This document shows positions 34,575-45,675 of a stretch of DNA of 64,000 nucleotides, piece after piece. Origin of the DNA: Volutella citrinella (taxonomy: Eukaryota; Ascomycota; Sordariomycetes; Hypocreales; Nectriaceae); contig JAWZSP010000008.1 in assembly GCA_034401135.1 (NCBI GenBank), forward strand, positions 2,728,001 to 2,792,000. The letters are read 5' to 3'. The notes beneath the pieces are model-generated. The model searched no databases, had not been told where the DNA came from, and saw only the letters and a list, made by a program, of their open reading frames with translations. Both the position numbers and the translations under genes were made by a program. The first letter of the stretch is position 1. Every line of letters begins with the position of its first letter.

Positions 34575-35908
34575 ATGTCGTCGTCGTGGCTCCCCATCCC
34601 CGCCGGGTCGCACTTCTCGCTGGCCAACCTGCCGTTCGGCATCATCACCACCCCCGACAACGCCGTCCCGCGCCCCGCCGTAGCAATTGGCGACTTCGCG
34701 CTCGACCTGGCCGCCTTTGCGCAGGCCGGCGGCTTCTCTCACTCAGCCGACATCGCGCCCCATGCCGCCGTCTTCTCAGCACCCACGCTCAACGCCTTCG
34801 CCGCGCTGGGCCGCCCTCTGCACCGCCGCGTCCGCGAGCACCTGCGCGACGTACTAGCCGCCGACACGCTCAACCCGGCCGCGCTCCGGGACGACGCCGC
34901 CCTGCGCGCCCGGGCCCTCGTGCCGCGCAGCCAAGTCACCAACCACGTCCCCATGGCCATTGGCGACTACACCGACTTCTACGCCGGCAAGAACCACGCG
35001 TGGAACGTCGGCGTGCTGTTCCGCGGGCCCGACAACGCCCTGCAGCCAAACTACACGCACCTGCCCGTCGCCTACCACGGCCGCGCCAGCAGCGTCGTCG
35101 TCTCCGGCACGCCCATCCGCCGGCCCTGGGGCCAGACGCTCAAGCCGGGGGCCAAGGCGCCCGTCCTGGGGCCCTGCGAGCGCCTCGACATTGAGCTCGA
35201 GATGGGCATGTTTGTGTGCCGCGAGAACCAGCTGGGCAGCCCCGTCCCCGTCAACGAGGCCGAGAGCTACATCTTTGGCTACGTCCTGCTCAACGACTGG
35301 AGTGCCAGGGACATTCAGGCCTGGGAGTACGTGCCGCTCGGGCCGTTTACGTCAAAGAACCTGGGGAGCAGCATTAGTCCCTGGGTCGTCCTGGCTGATG
35401 CCGTCGAGGCGTCCAAGGGCCCGGGCATTGCCAACGACACGGAGCTGCTGCCGTACCTCAAGGAGGGGAACAAGAGCAATGTGCTCGGCATCGATCTCGA
35501 GGTGGACATAACCAGTAAGCTCTGTCTCTACTTCTTCCTCTGCATCAGATACTAACAGACAAAGCCCCTGCCGGCAACACCACAACCATCTCGCGCACCA
35601 GCTCCAGCCACCTGCTCTGGTCGTGGCCGCAGATGATTGCCCACCACACCATTACGGGCTGCAACCTGCGCCCCGGCGACATGTTCGGGTCCGGCACCAT
35701 CTCGGGCCCGTCCGAGGGCACGGAGGGCAGCCTGCTGGAGCAGACAAAGGGCGGCAAGACGACCATCAAGCTGCAGGGCGGCGAGGAGCGCAAGTTCCTG
35801 CAGGACGGGGACACCATGACGCTGCGGGGGTCGTTTAAGAGCGGCGATGACATTATTGGCTTCGGGGAGGTGTCGGGCACCATTGAGGCGCCGCTGCCTC
35901 TGTTCTAG
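34575..35908 (+). CDS. fahA: Fumarylacetoacetase
   Basis: A 427-residue enzyme from exons 34575-35514 and 35565-35908. It hydrolyses 4-fumarylacetoacetate to fumarate and acetoacetate, the last step of tyrosine and homogentisate breakdown. The N-terminal SH3-like domain starts FSLANLPFGIITT. The catalytic domain carries IGDYTDFYAGKNHA with metal and substrate ligands, YHGRASSVVVSGTPIRRP, ERLDIELEMGMFVC with the metal-binding glutamates, and LLNDWSARDIQAWEYVPLG. The closing part GDMFGSGTISGP and IIGFGEVSGTI matches the family. The start is an ATG in a CT-rich leader, and the length is normal. The maleylacetoacetate isomerase gene, which supplies the substrate, lies 2.2 kb downstream on the other strand. 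Confidence 0.95.
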
Positions 35909-36087
35909 ACGGTGTTAAAAGCTAGGCAATGTAAATGATGAAGAGCTATCCACCGCGAGTGTGCCACTACCATGTGATGAATCGCTCTACATGTGATTTC
36001 GTCCATGGCTTGGACCCCATCCGCACACCGCCGTCATGACCATCTCTCATTAACTCCCCGCCTCCTCTCTGCCCCTGGGATAACCAC

Positions 36088-37638
36088 CTACTCTGAACCC
36101 ACCTCCTTCCGCAGCTTCTCCAGCTCCCTCTCAATTACAACCCACGAGTCCCGCAACAGAGTCCCCGACAGCCAGTGGTTGCCCTGCTTGTCCTCCCCAT
36201 ACATGACCACAACGTTCCGCGACGTTGCAGAGGGCGACAGCGCCTGCGTATGCTGATACACAAACGACCCCGGCGGCACACTCTTCCCCTTCTCCCCCCC
36301 AGCCTTGAGCACCGCGCCGCTAAAGTCCGCCGTGCTGCACAGCTTAGCCTTGGTCCAGTTGGTGAGGATCAGCAGCAGGGCATCCGACTGGCCGCACAGA
36401 ATTGCCGCGTCGGCTTTGCCCGGTGGCTTGGAGTACAGGTCCGTCAGGGAGGCCATCATCTGTTCCTCGGTGGTCTGCTCCTGGAGCTGTCGCCGGTTCG
36501 TCAGCGCCATGGCGCCCAGCGACTGCTTGGCCTCTTCGGGCGAGAAGAAGGCGATCCCGGTCAGGGCCATGTTGGACACGAAGACGCCCGGGCTGTCTCG
36601 GATGGCGGGAACCCGGAAGCGGATGTTGACGGGGTGGAACGTGGTGATGGGTCGCGGGTGCGGAAGGGACGCGGCCACGGCGCTCGTCATCCAGGCAGTG
36701 AGCACGTCTCCGACGCTGACGAATGGGTCTTTGGATGCATTGCTCGGGTCCTTGGCGATGTCCGCTCGTGCATTTGCTAGTAAGTGCTCAATGACGTTCC
36801 GCGGCATGCAGATCTGTCGCATCTCGGTGGGATACCAGAAGAGATCCCACACAAACCTGAGACCAAACGCCGCAAATCCCCACCCTGTGAGCACCTTGGG
36901 CCCCATCTTCCACTCCTCTTTCTTCCCTGTGTAGCCTTCGATAGCCCTGACCAATGCATCGTCCCGGGTGCCCAGAATAGGCGGCACTTCGGATTCCCGG
37001 CCAGCAACGACCAAGGACCAAGCCTGCAAAAGCTCTCGCTGGCCGATGGCGTCTGTCAAGGCGTGCGGCCACGAAAGCGCCACGAGGGTCGCGTCTGTAA
37101 ACGATGTGATGTGCAGCGACAGCACGGGGTCGTCCCTCTCGCAAAATTCCTGGCTCGTCTTTGGCGCATCGGGACGGGCCGCAAACTCGCGAAAGCCATG
37201 GGAGCTGGGATAGGTGCCTAGTCCGGCCTCGGCCCCGGGCATGTTCTTGGCGACTGGGTGCTCGTCGATGTTTATGCTGAACTCCTGGTGTGTGTAGGCC
37301 ACTGCAGGGCGATCAGCCGTGAACTTCTTGGGCACGTGGAGCTCCAGCACGTCCTTCTTCTAAGGCCATTGTTAATGTCATGTCCACATTCCGCAGGTGT
37401 CATGTCTGACCGGTTCCCTCAGGCGGCCGCCGAGTTTCCTCCAATCGCCAATCTCAAGGAGCTTTGCCAACCCTCTGTGCACCTTTTCGGCGTCCAGCAC
37501 GTCGTCGAAGCGCATGGTCCACGCGATGACGACTGGTCGAATGGTCCTAGAGGTGTCGAGTAAGTGGACAGGGTAGATGTCATCGCTCTCGTCGGTGGGC
37601 GGAGGCGCCGCCGGCCACAGGAAGCGAAGCACATTCAT
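36088..37638 (-). CDS. BAHD-like acyltransferase
   Basis: A 499-residue protein from exons 37638-37411 and 37359-36088. The HxxxD catalytic motif of CoA-dependent acyltransferases is in LSWPHALTDAIG. The N terminus has VIAWTMRFDDVLDAEKVHRGLAKLL followed by GGRLR, as in transferase-family proteins of fungi, and the C-terminal half has FHPVNIRFRVPAI. A clear DFGWG motif is not seen, which is usual in distant fungal members; TADFSGAVL may stand in its place. No signal peptide. Such enzymes acylate alcohols or amines, often in secondary metabolism, and the acceptor here is unknown. It lies between the fumarylacetoacetase and maleylacetoacetate isomerase genes, an odd insertion into an otherwise catabolic pair. 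Confidence 0.75.
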
Positions 37639-38075
37639 GTCGGCGTATGCTGCCAGAGGCCGTCCTCTTTTCTATTCGGAGTGAGTAGGGGACAGAGAGA
37701 GTGGAATGCAGGCAACGGGATCAAGTCAGTGTCGCAGCGGTTAAAACACACGACGTAATGTGGCACGTTCGCTAAATGGGGACTTTGGTCGCGGCTTATC
37801 TGACGGGTTGCCCTGTTTAGGGGCTGGCGGATCAGAAAAAGAAGGTCTGGTAAAGACTACCCTGATTCGTAAAATGCCAGACGGTTCTGGTCTAGTGATT
37901 GGTACGGGCAAGCGAAATGTGAACCTTATGTGGTTGCAAGTTTCGGACATTTGGCAGGGGAAGCAGAAAGCGTATTTTATTCAGTAGCCAGTGACTATGA
38001 CGGCACCAATTTGGCGACGACATCATGGACATACAATAGTAGCTCAGATTAATACATATGCTCAACCCAGTTCTG
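37639..38075. other. Intergenic
   Basis: Promoter of the acyltransferase gene and 3' flank of the isomerase gene. No other feature is seen. Confidence 0.4.
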
Positions 38076-38750
38076 CTACTTCTGGCGCAGCTCTTCAGGT
38101 GTATCGGGCTGGTTGAAATAGTACGCCTTGACAACGGCGGGATGCTGGTTGAGGTTCTCGACGACCTTGAGAATGGTCGGGAACACACCGAGGTCGACAC
38201 CGAAGCGCTCGGCGTTCCAGACGGCGGGCAGCAGGCACACGTCAGCCAGGGTGACATCGTCGCCCACCGAGAAGCGACCAGACGACGCCGCCGCGACGGC
38301 CTCGTAGGCGCGCAGCCCGTCGGCCATGAGGTCGCGGTTCCAGTCCTCTGCATTGCCGCCCAGCTTGCGGACGCGGCGCATGATGCGCAGGTTTGTCACG
38401 GGCTGCGTGTCCGAGGCGACGATGCCGACGAGCGAGCGCACGATGGCGCGCGCCTCGGGCTTGGACGCGGGTGGCAGCAGCGGCAGGGTCTCTGGGTGCA
38501 CCTCGTCGAGGTACTCGAGCGCGGCGATGGACTGCCCAATGGTGAAGGGCTGGTCGGCGTTGCGGCACACCAGGACGGGCACGGTCAGGGACGGGTTGAG
38601 TGCGCGGTGCTGGTCTGAGAGGTGGTCGTCCTTGAGCATGTTAACGGGGACGAGCTCGTAAGGGATCTGCTTGAGGTTGAGGGCGATGCGCAGGCGTGCC
38701 GAGCACGACGAGCGGAAGTACGAGTAGAGCGTGTAGTTGGGTTCGGCCAT
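38076..38750 (-). CDS. maiA: Maleylacetoacetate isomerase (zeta-class GST)
   Basis: A single-exon, 224-residue glutathione-dependent enzyme that isomerises maleylacetoacetate to fumarylacetoacetate. The zeta-class signature SSCSARLRIAL (SSCxxR) is at residues 14-24. NPSLTVPVLV holds the cis-proline that contacts glutathione. The C-terminal helical domain includes FSVGDDVTLADVCLLPAVWNAERFGVDL, typical of the family. The length is normal. Together with fumarylacetoacetase 2 kb away it gives the last two steps from maleylacetoacetate to fumarate and acetoacetate. Confidence 0.94.
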   Translation of the reverse strand: MAEPNYTLYSYFRSSCSARLRIALNLKQIPYELVPVNMLKDDHLSDQHRALNPSLTVPVLVCRNADQPFTIGQSIAALEYLDEVHPETLPLLPPASKPEARAIVRSLVGIVASDTQPVTNLRIMRRVRKLGGNAEDWNRDLMADGLRAYEAVAAASSGRFSVGDDVTLADVCLLPAVWNAERFGVDLGVFPTILKVVENLNQHPAVVKAYYFNQPDTPEELRQK

Positions 38751-39208
38751 GGCGACGGTTGAGGCGGTTCCACGGTCATCTGTGCGCGGAGGGGCGATGA
38801 GCCGCGCGCAGTCCTTGGTATAAGACGGGCGGCGACGCCCTTGGAGTGACGCCCTGATATCCGGTGATAGCCTTCCAGGGTTTCCCTTTGGGTTGTCTGC
38901 TGCCGATCTGACGTCGATGCGGGGGAGAGACGGAACGCTTCCGGGGCGGGTTGGCGCGGGGCACGAGGGATCGGCTTACAGTGGGTGACGTCGCTGTGGG
39001 CGGCAGTGGCTTATGCTTATGCGGAGAATTGGAGAAAATAGTCAAGGTACTCCGTACATACTGAGCGATGGACTCAATGTGACCATCCCGAGTGTCTAGA
39101 TCTATATGTTCCCGATCAATCAATGGCCCCTTTGATACAGCCCCTCTAATAATGATTCGATAGAAACGCCATCCATCTCAACATCCCCTACCCACTACCT
39201 CGTCCTCC
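38751..39208. other. Intergenic
   Basis: Promoter of the isomerase gene and 3' flank of the thioesterase gene. No other feature is seen. Confidence 0.4.
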
Positions 39209-40183
39209 CTACAGCCGCGACGGCTCCGTGCCCTTGGGAAGCCGCAGAATCGACTGCTGGCTCATATGCGCCACCATCTCGCCCTGCTCATCCCACAGCT
39301 TCGCCTCGGAATACGTGCGCCCACTGCCCCCACGCACCGTCGACCGCTCACGCAGCAGCCAAGCACCCACATCGACATCGGGCGTAAAGACGCGCAGCGC
39401 AAAGTCGAGCGTCGAGCACGCCTCCACGTCTTCGAACCACCGGTGGCTGTGCGTCAACGGCGTAAACGCCAGCGCCCCGTCCATCAAAAACACCAGCACC
39501 GCCATGTGCTGCGCCTGCGTCACCAGCGGCTCCCCCCGCGCGCGCTGCCACTCTGCCGACGTCTTGTCCGTCATGGACAGCCCGTCCTGCGTCGTCGCCA
39601 CGTCCTTTGCCGCGCCGAGCAGGTTCTGGCCCGACACGCCGTTGGCCGCGTACCGCGTCTCGAAGAAGTCGTTGGCCACGCCCAGTCGGCTATCGAACTC
39701 GGCCAGCACGGCGGCAGAGATTGCGCCCCGCGAATGCAGCGCCTGCGCCATGTCTTTCATGGACGGGCAGTCGTCGGGCTTGGGCCACGGCGTGCGCGGC
39801 GGCGCAGAGTAGATGAGCGTCGACGGCTCGATGGCGTGGAAGTCGGCAATCAGCTCGAGACACACGCGCATCTTCCCGCTGGCCGCGTGCTCCTGCTTGA
39901 CCTGCACGCGGCGTGTCGCAAAGGTGCGCGTGTCGCGCGTCCGGGTGACGCTGCAGTACAGCTTCTTGTCCGTCGACGCCGGGCCGTGGAAGTGGCCCAG
40001 CAGAGAGTACAGCGAGAGGCCGCTGCTGACGGTTGCGCAAGCCGCGCTCACGGCCACGGCGGCGGCGCATCCCCCGTAGGCAATTGGCGCCTTGTTGCCC
40101 ATGGACATTGGGGGCAGCTTGGACACGAAGTCGCCATTGTCGAGCGGCTCGACGGCCACCTGGTCTGCGATGGACTTGCTCAT
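39209..40183 (-). CDS. Acyl-CoA thioesterase, TesB/ACOT8-like
   Basis: A single-exon, 324-residue protein with two hotdog-like halves. The first half has APIAYGGCAAAVAVSAAC and LLGHFHGPASTDKKLYCSVTRTRDTRTFATRRVQV, typical of the TesB double-hotdog fold in which the substrate-entry segment FxxPxxxD precedes RDGRxFxxR. The second half has STLDFALRVF and MSQQSILRLP near the end. It would hydrolyse acyl-CoAs to free acids and CoA. It ends in PSRL, which resembles but is not a canonical peroxisomal PTS1 (SKL-type), so a peroxisomal location is possible but uncertain. It is transcribed in the same direction as the isomerase. Confidence 0.84.
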   Translation of the reverse strand: MSKSIADQVAVEPLDNGDFVSKLPPMSMGNKAPIAYGGCAAAVAVSAACATVSSGLSLYSLLGHFHGPASTDKKLYCSVTRTRDTRTFATRRVQVKQEHAASGKMRVCLELIADFHAIEPSTLIYSAPPRTPWPKPDDCPSMKDMAQALHSRGAISAAVLAEFDSRLGVANDFFETRYAANGVSGQNLLGAAKDVATTQDGLSMTDKTSAEWQRARGEPLVTQAQHMAVLVFLMDGALAFTPLTHSHRWFEDVEACSTLDFALRVFTPDVDVGAWLLRERSTVRGGSGRTYSEAKLWDEQGEMVAHMSQQSILRLPKGTEPSRL

Positions 40184-40702
40184 TTTGTCGGTGTCGCGTC
40201 GAGTCTTTTCGGCAGTCGGGGATGATCAATCATCTCTCCTTTCACCTTTCGATGCGTGCTGCCTGTCATATATGCGCCCCAGCACGAGGTGTGTGGATCT
40301 CCGGGGAAGTTGCCTCGGCTCAGTGCGGGTCCTCAGCAGTTCCAGTGCCTTGTAGACGGAGCAATCATGTAAAACCCCGACCCAGCAGCCATCTCAACTG
40401 TCCGGGGCTTGTGGCTCAATCCGGTAGGGCCATTAAAATGCTGACGCTAATTCGGGAAAATTACATTCTTTAATCAACCGAGGCAGTCTAATAATATCTA
40501 GTTATTCTAGTCTTTGAAGTCGAGATTCTAATAATGCAACCAACCAAACAATGTCCAGTCTATTGTATGCTCCTGACAAAGGAAACCACCTCTCTGTCTC
40601 GTACACCTCGACACATATTACATCCGCGCCCAATGCTCTTCACGCACTCTCCATCCATTACATCACCAATTCACCATCAATACTGCCATGCAGCACAAAC
40701 CG
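40184..40702. other. Intergenic
   Basis: Promoter of the thioesterase gene and 3' flank of the ABC transporter gene. AT-richer than the flanking genes; nothing else is seen. Confidence 0.4.
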
Positions 40703-43700
40703 CTACTTGCGCGTGATGCCGTTGCCCTTGGGCACGCGGAACACCCAGTACAGCGCCAGTGCGGCGGCGACGTTGAAAGCAACGTACGCCCAGAGGAATC
40801 CAAAGTGCATCCACCGGTCGCCGTATGAAATTTCAAACCGGTCCAGGAATTCATTGGTCGTGGCGAGGGGGCAGTACTCGCACACGTCCATGGCCGACGG
40901 GTTGATCAGCTTGCCGCCCACAGCGCCCGCAAAGGGGCCCATGAAGGACTCGCACGTCATGTTGGGCGGCACAGCCAGCCGAGCGACTTCGTTCTTGGCG
41001 CAGACGACGTCGGATCCATAGACGGATCCAGACATGAGGCCGCTCATGAGGTAGGTGCCCGGCGAGACGCGGTACATAAAGGTCCAGAACTTGGGCATGT
41101 CTCCGGGGATGACACCGACACTGCGCCGAAAGATTAGAATCAGGGGAGGGGCGCCGATGTAGATTCGAAAACTTACCCGCAAAAGGAGATGCAGAGCATC
41201 CATAACAGTGAAGCCAGTACGCCAGCCTCCTCGGCCGTCTCGATCCAAGTAATAGCAAAGTGAGAAAACGTGCTGGTGAAGAGCATGAACATCCACAGGA
41301 ACAGGAACACTTGGAAGCCCCGGATCGTCTGGTCGCCCGAGTTGGTGTTCTGCACCAGTCCAAGCGGGTAGTACCAGCAAAAGTACATGAGGGCGGCCAT
41401 GGCGCTGTTCCACGCGGCCTCGACGAGGATGTTGGACAGGACGAATGCTTCAGGCTATTAGACGAGCTCATCAAGTGCTTTCTCCGTGGTGACTTACTCT
41501 GCCACCGGTAAATCTTGGCCGGGCGTTCGCGAACCTCGTACAGAGCGCGCTGGGGAATGAACATGGGCATAATCTGCTCATTGATGTTTCCAAAGATGAC
41601 GAGGAACATGAAGATGGCATACATCTGGTTCTGGAGGCCCTGAATGCTGTTGTTGGCGTTGAAGCTGAAACCGAGATAGAGAGACTGCCACCCATTAGCC
41701 AAGTTTACAAAAACTCGAGAAGATAAAGAACATACGGAGAGCACGATGAGGATAATCTTGGACCAAATGTACGTCGGCGAGCGCCAAAAGTGCTTCCACG
41801 TGCGGACCAGGACCTCCCAGAACTGGGTCAAGAACGAGGCCACAAACTCCTTGTGCTGCGACGCGTCTGTCTCGACGGCCGCCTCCCCCGCAGGCTGCGA
41901 GACCGGGAGCGCGTTGAGACGGTCAAGCTCATGCTTCACTTCGGCGTACTCGGGCGAATCGCGCCAGACCTGGTGCCAGTCGATCTCTTGGGTCGCCTCG
42001 GACGACGGCTGGATGACCTGGAGCATGTACTCGGCAGGGTTGGCGTCGCTGGGGCACTTGGGGGCGCCGTTGCGTTCAAAGTACTGGAGGAGCTGCTCGG
42101 AGTTTTTGCCAAGTTCTAGAACGTCAGCGATGATTTCAAAAAGAGACACACGGGCAAATGTACTCACCACCAAAGTAGACCGTCCTGCCGCCGGGGGCGA
42201 GGAGCAGGAGCCGGTCGAAGCGCTGGAAGAGCATAGCGGAGGGCTGGTGGATGGTGCACAGGACAGCCTGGCCGCTGGCAGTAAGCTTTTCAATGAGGTC
42301 GCAGATGGCCCACGACGTCTGCGAGTCGAGGCCCGAGGTGGGTTCATCGAGGAAGACGAGGAGCTGAGGGCGGGCAGCAAGCTCAACACCAATGGTCAGG
42401 CGCTTGCGCTGTTCGACGTTGAGGCCTTCTCCAGGGATTCCAATTACAGCATCGGAGAATTCCTGCATGTCAAGCATGTCGATGACGTATTCAACGTAGT
42501 CGAGCTTCTCCTTGCGCGGGATCTCAGCTGACTGGCGGAGCAGCGCGCTGAACTCGAGGGCCTCGCGCACAGTCATGGTGTTAAGATGGACATCCTGCTG
42601 CTGGACGTAGCCCACGCGGTGTTGGAACGAGGCGTCGGTGGCTTGTCCATCAATGTGCGTGTTTCCACTGACAACGCCCATGGTGACACGGGTAGCGAGA
42701 ACATCGAGAAGAGTAGTCTTTCCAGCGCCGGAAACACCCTAATCACGTTAGTCAATGCATGGCAACTGTTTCCAAGAGTCTTACCATGAGTGCAGTAGAC
42801 TGGCCCGGCTTGACCCAGCCGTCGACATGGTCCAGAATGCGACGCTCCTTGCCCTTGATCTGGATGTCGTAGCACAAGTCCTCCCAGTGGAACGTGGCGC
42901 CGCCAGAAGTCATGCCCGGTGAACCAGCTCCCTGAGTCTTCTCAGCGACGACAGGCTGTCTGCCCGACGCAGCTTCGACGTCATTCTTTGACTTTGGCAG
43001 GTTGCCCTTGCTGAATACGAGGACCTCACCCTTGCTCTTGGGGGGCTTGGCAAACTCGGCCGAGACAACGTAGGCGAGGAAGAAGCCGACTAGGAAGGCA
43101 CAGAGGATTCCAATGTTTCTGTCTAGTATTAGTGGCACGATCTTCTCGTATCTGGGGGAAATACATACCTCCACTTGTGGGCATTGTAGTAGGCAAACGA
43201 CATGTTGATGTACCTGTCGCCGTTGACAGTCATGGAGCCAGGAACAGACCCGATGGTGGTGCAAATCTGCGACGCAGGTGGCAGCCCATCGTATCCAGGG
43301 CCCTGCGGCACAATCTGCGCACATGAAAATTCCCTGCCGTGGAACTCGTTTGCCATGAGCGCCTCGAACGCGTAGGCAAGAGGGTTGATGTAGTTCATCC
43401 AACGGGACCATCCCAGCATGTATGAGGTCGGTATCGTGAAGCCGGTGTAGATCATGAGGCCGAGACTAAGCAGCGAGGCGGGCACCATGGCCTGGTGCGA
43501 CGTCCGGGTGAGGCAGGCCAGTGTGCGGTAGATGGAAGACATGACGAGCGTGGTGAGGTACGTGGCCAAGCAGAAGAAGAAGAAGTGGCCAGCGTCGCGT
43601 CGGAGATTCGCCATAAAGTACACCGTGAGGTTGAAGATGATCATGTTGACCGTCTTGTACGGCAGATCCATCATGTAGCTCGCAATAGCCTGTGCAGACT

Positions 43701-45675
43701 GGTGGTAGAAGGCATATCGGTTATGTTTCTCAACCACTGGTCGCTCTGCGTATACAGTCAAGACCTAGAAAATCCATTCATCAGCAGGCAGTCCGGTACA
43801 CAGGGGTAGAAGGAGAGACTCATACCTCGAGCTGGCTCGCAAACGCGTTGAACAGCAGCGCAAAAAAGATTGTTCCTCCGCGGTAGTAGAAGCTCGACGT
43901 GTCCTTCTTGAGGTTGTAGAACATGCTGCCCAGCACCAGCGCCATGACGAGGTTGAAAATCAGCGACGCAATCGTGAAGCCCGGGTCGGCCAGCAGTCGG
44001 CGGTATCCGCGCCAGAGCGTCAGCGAAACTTGCTGGCGGTACGAGATGGTGTACGGCGACCTGGCTCGCTGGCTCTTGGCCTGCTCGGCGCGCCTGGACT
44101 CCTTGTACTCGGCCAGCCGCTGTGTGGGCGGGTGCTTAGCCTCGTAGTCGTCGAGCTCGCCCACCAGCTTGGCACGCTGGTCGCTTGTGTGCCAGCGCTC
44201 AGCGAACTCGTCGGGCGTGCGTGGCACGGCGTTCTCAAATCCGGCCTTGACGCGACGCTCTTGAGGGCTGGTCATGGAAGTGAGAAAGTCGGGCGTTGTC
44301 TGTCTGTCAGGGCCTGCAACGACTGTTAGTCTCGTTACTATCAGCTTGAGTTGGCGACTTACACTCGAAGCCAAGGTCTTCGAAATAGCGCCTAGCCTGG
44401 TCGGTTCTGCCAAAGAAGATTTGCCTTCCTTCATAGAGGACGACAACGCGGTCAAACAGCTATCAAATATGTCAGTTGGGAATGCATCATCACAAACACG
44501 GTCACTCAACCCTACCTCGTAAGCCGATTGGGGTGCTTGATAGATGGCCACCGCGGCAGCGACACCCATCAAATCAGCCTGTCGCCGCAACGTCTCACAA
44601 AAGTTGATGGCGTTGCCACTGTCGAGTCCTCGAGTCGTGTTGTCCCAGCACTGGAGCTTGGCGCCTGTGAGTGCGGCCTCGGCGATGCTCACACGCTTAC
44701 GCTCGCCGCCGCTGACACCACGGACGTAGTCATCGCCGACCCGCGTATCGACCGTGTGGCTGATGCCAAAGACGGCCATCATGACCTTCTGCATCATGAT
44801 GTCTGCGTCGGCGCGGGAGACACCCGTGGGCGTGTTCCGGACAGAGTGTGCGCGGGCAGCAAAGGACAACGTCTCGCCGACGGTGAGATGGGGCAGGTGG
44901 GTGTCGACTTCGGCATTGTAGAGGATGTCGCCTCGATATCGGGACCGCATGTGTTCGAGATCGATACCTGTTGCGTGTGTCAGATGAAATTCAACCATCG
45001 ATATGCCATGTGTGGCGGCGTACCACGAAAGTTGATGTGTGATTCAGGGGTAACTGCCAGGCCGGCCGTCTCCCCCGCAATAGTCTTGAGCAGCGTAGAG
45101 CAACCTGAGCCGGGGGGCCCAAGGACCAGAAGCATCTCTCCCTCCTCAATTACACCTTCAAAGTTGCGCAGGATGTCGATGCGCTGCTTCTTCCTCCTGC
45201 TGACAAGCCCTGCGATGGCCGAGACGAGGTCCACGGGGTAGTCTGGGACGCTCTTCTGGTGAGCAGCGCCATCGCCCCATCCAAAGACACTCAGCTTGCG
45301 AAAGGCAACTCCCAGTGTTCGTCTGGCTGCCACATCATCGTCTTGGTCGGTCAGCCTGACAAAAGCCTTGACCCAGGCGCGGTAGTCAAAGTTGGGCGAG
45401 TTGGGGTCGATTCGCGAGTCGGGCTGCGGGTTGAATGCCCGCATGTCGGTGCTCAGGGCCGTCGAAACACGAGTAAGGCGACGGGCGAGGCCGCTGATTT
45501 CTTCCCTGCGCACTGCATCTTCTTCGTCGTCCTTGGTGTGGTGGTGGGCGACCCTGTCGTCTTCGAGTGTGCCGGAGTATGTTGTTGACGACGAAGACAG
45601 AGTCTGGCTCTGGGTCTGGCCAGGCTCCATCTTGTTGTGGCCTGATTCGCCGACTGGGTCTGTTGACTGAGCCAT
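40703..45675 (-). CDS. PDR-type full-size ABC transporter (ABC-G)
   Basis: A drug-efflux pump arranged NBD-TMD-NBD-TMD, with about ten short introns and a protein of roughly 1,450-1,500 residues. It opens with [11 protein letters not shown] after a TTG that is not a start. NBD1 has the degenerate Walker [18 protein letters not shown], where Cys replaces Lys as in PDR proteins, and the signature [20 protein letters not shown]2 has the canonical Walker [16 protein letters not shown], the altered signature [15 protein letters not shown] and Walker [22 protein letters not shown]1 runs through [18 protein letters not shown] and [20 protein letters not shown]2 ends at [12 protein letters not shown]. 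Such pumps export azoles, plant or fungal toxins and lipids at the plasma membrane. It is not obviously linked to its neighbours. An exact exon map was not made for all junctions. Confidence 0.92.

Noticed and set aside
39266..40225. 319-codon frame antisense to the acyl-CoA thioesterase
   Set aside because: Arg/His-rich low-complexity translation; the sense strand is the clear gene.
40851..42392. 513-codon minus-strand frame read as a separate gene
   Set aside because: Part of it is genuine ABC transporter sequence, the rest is read-through of introns and a wrong frame.
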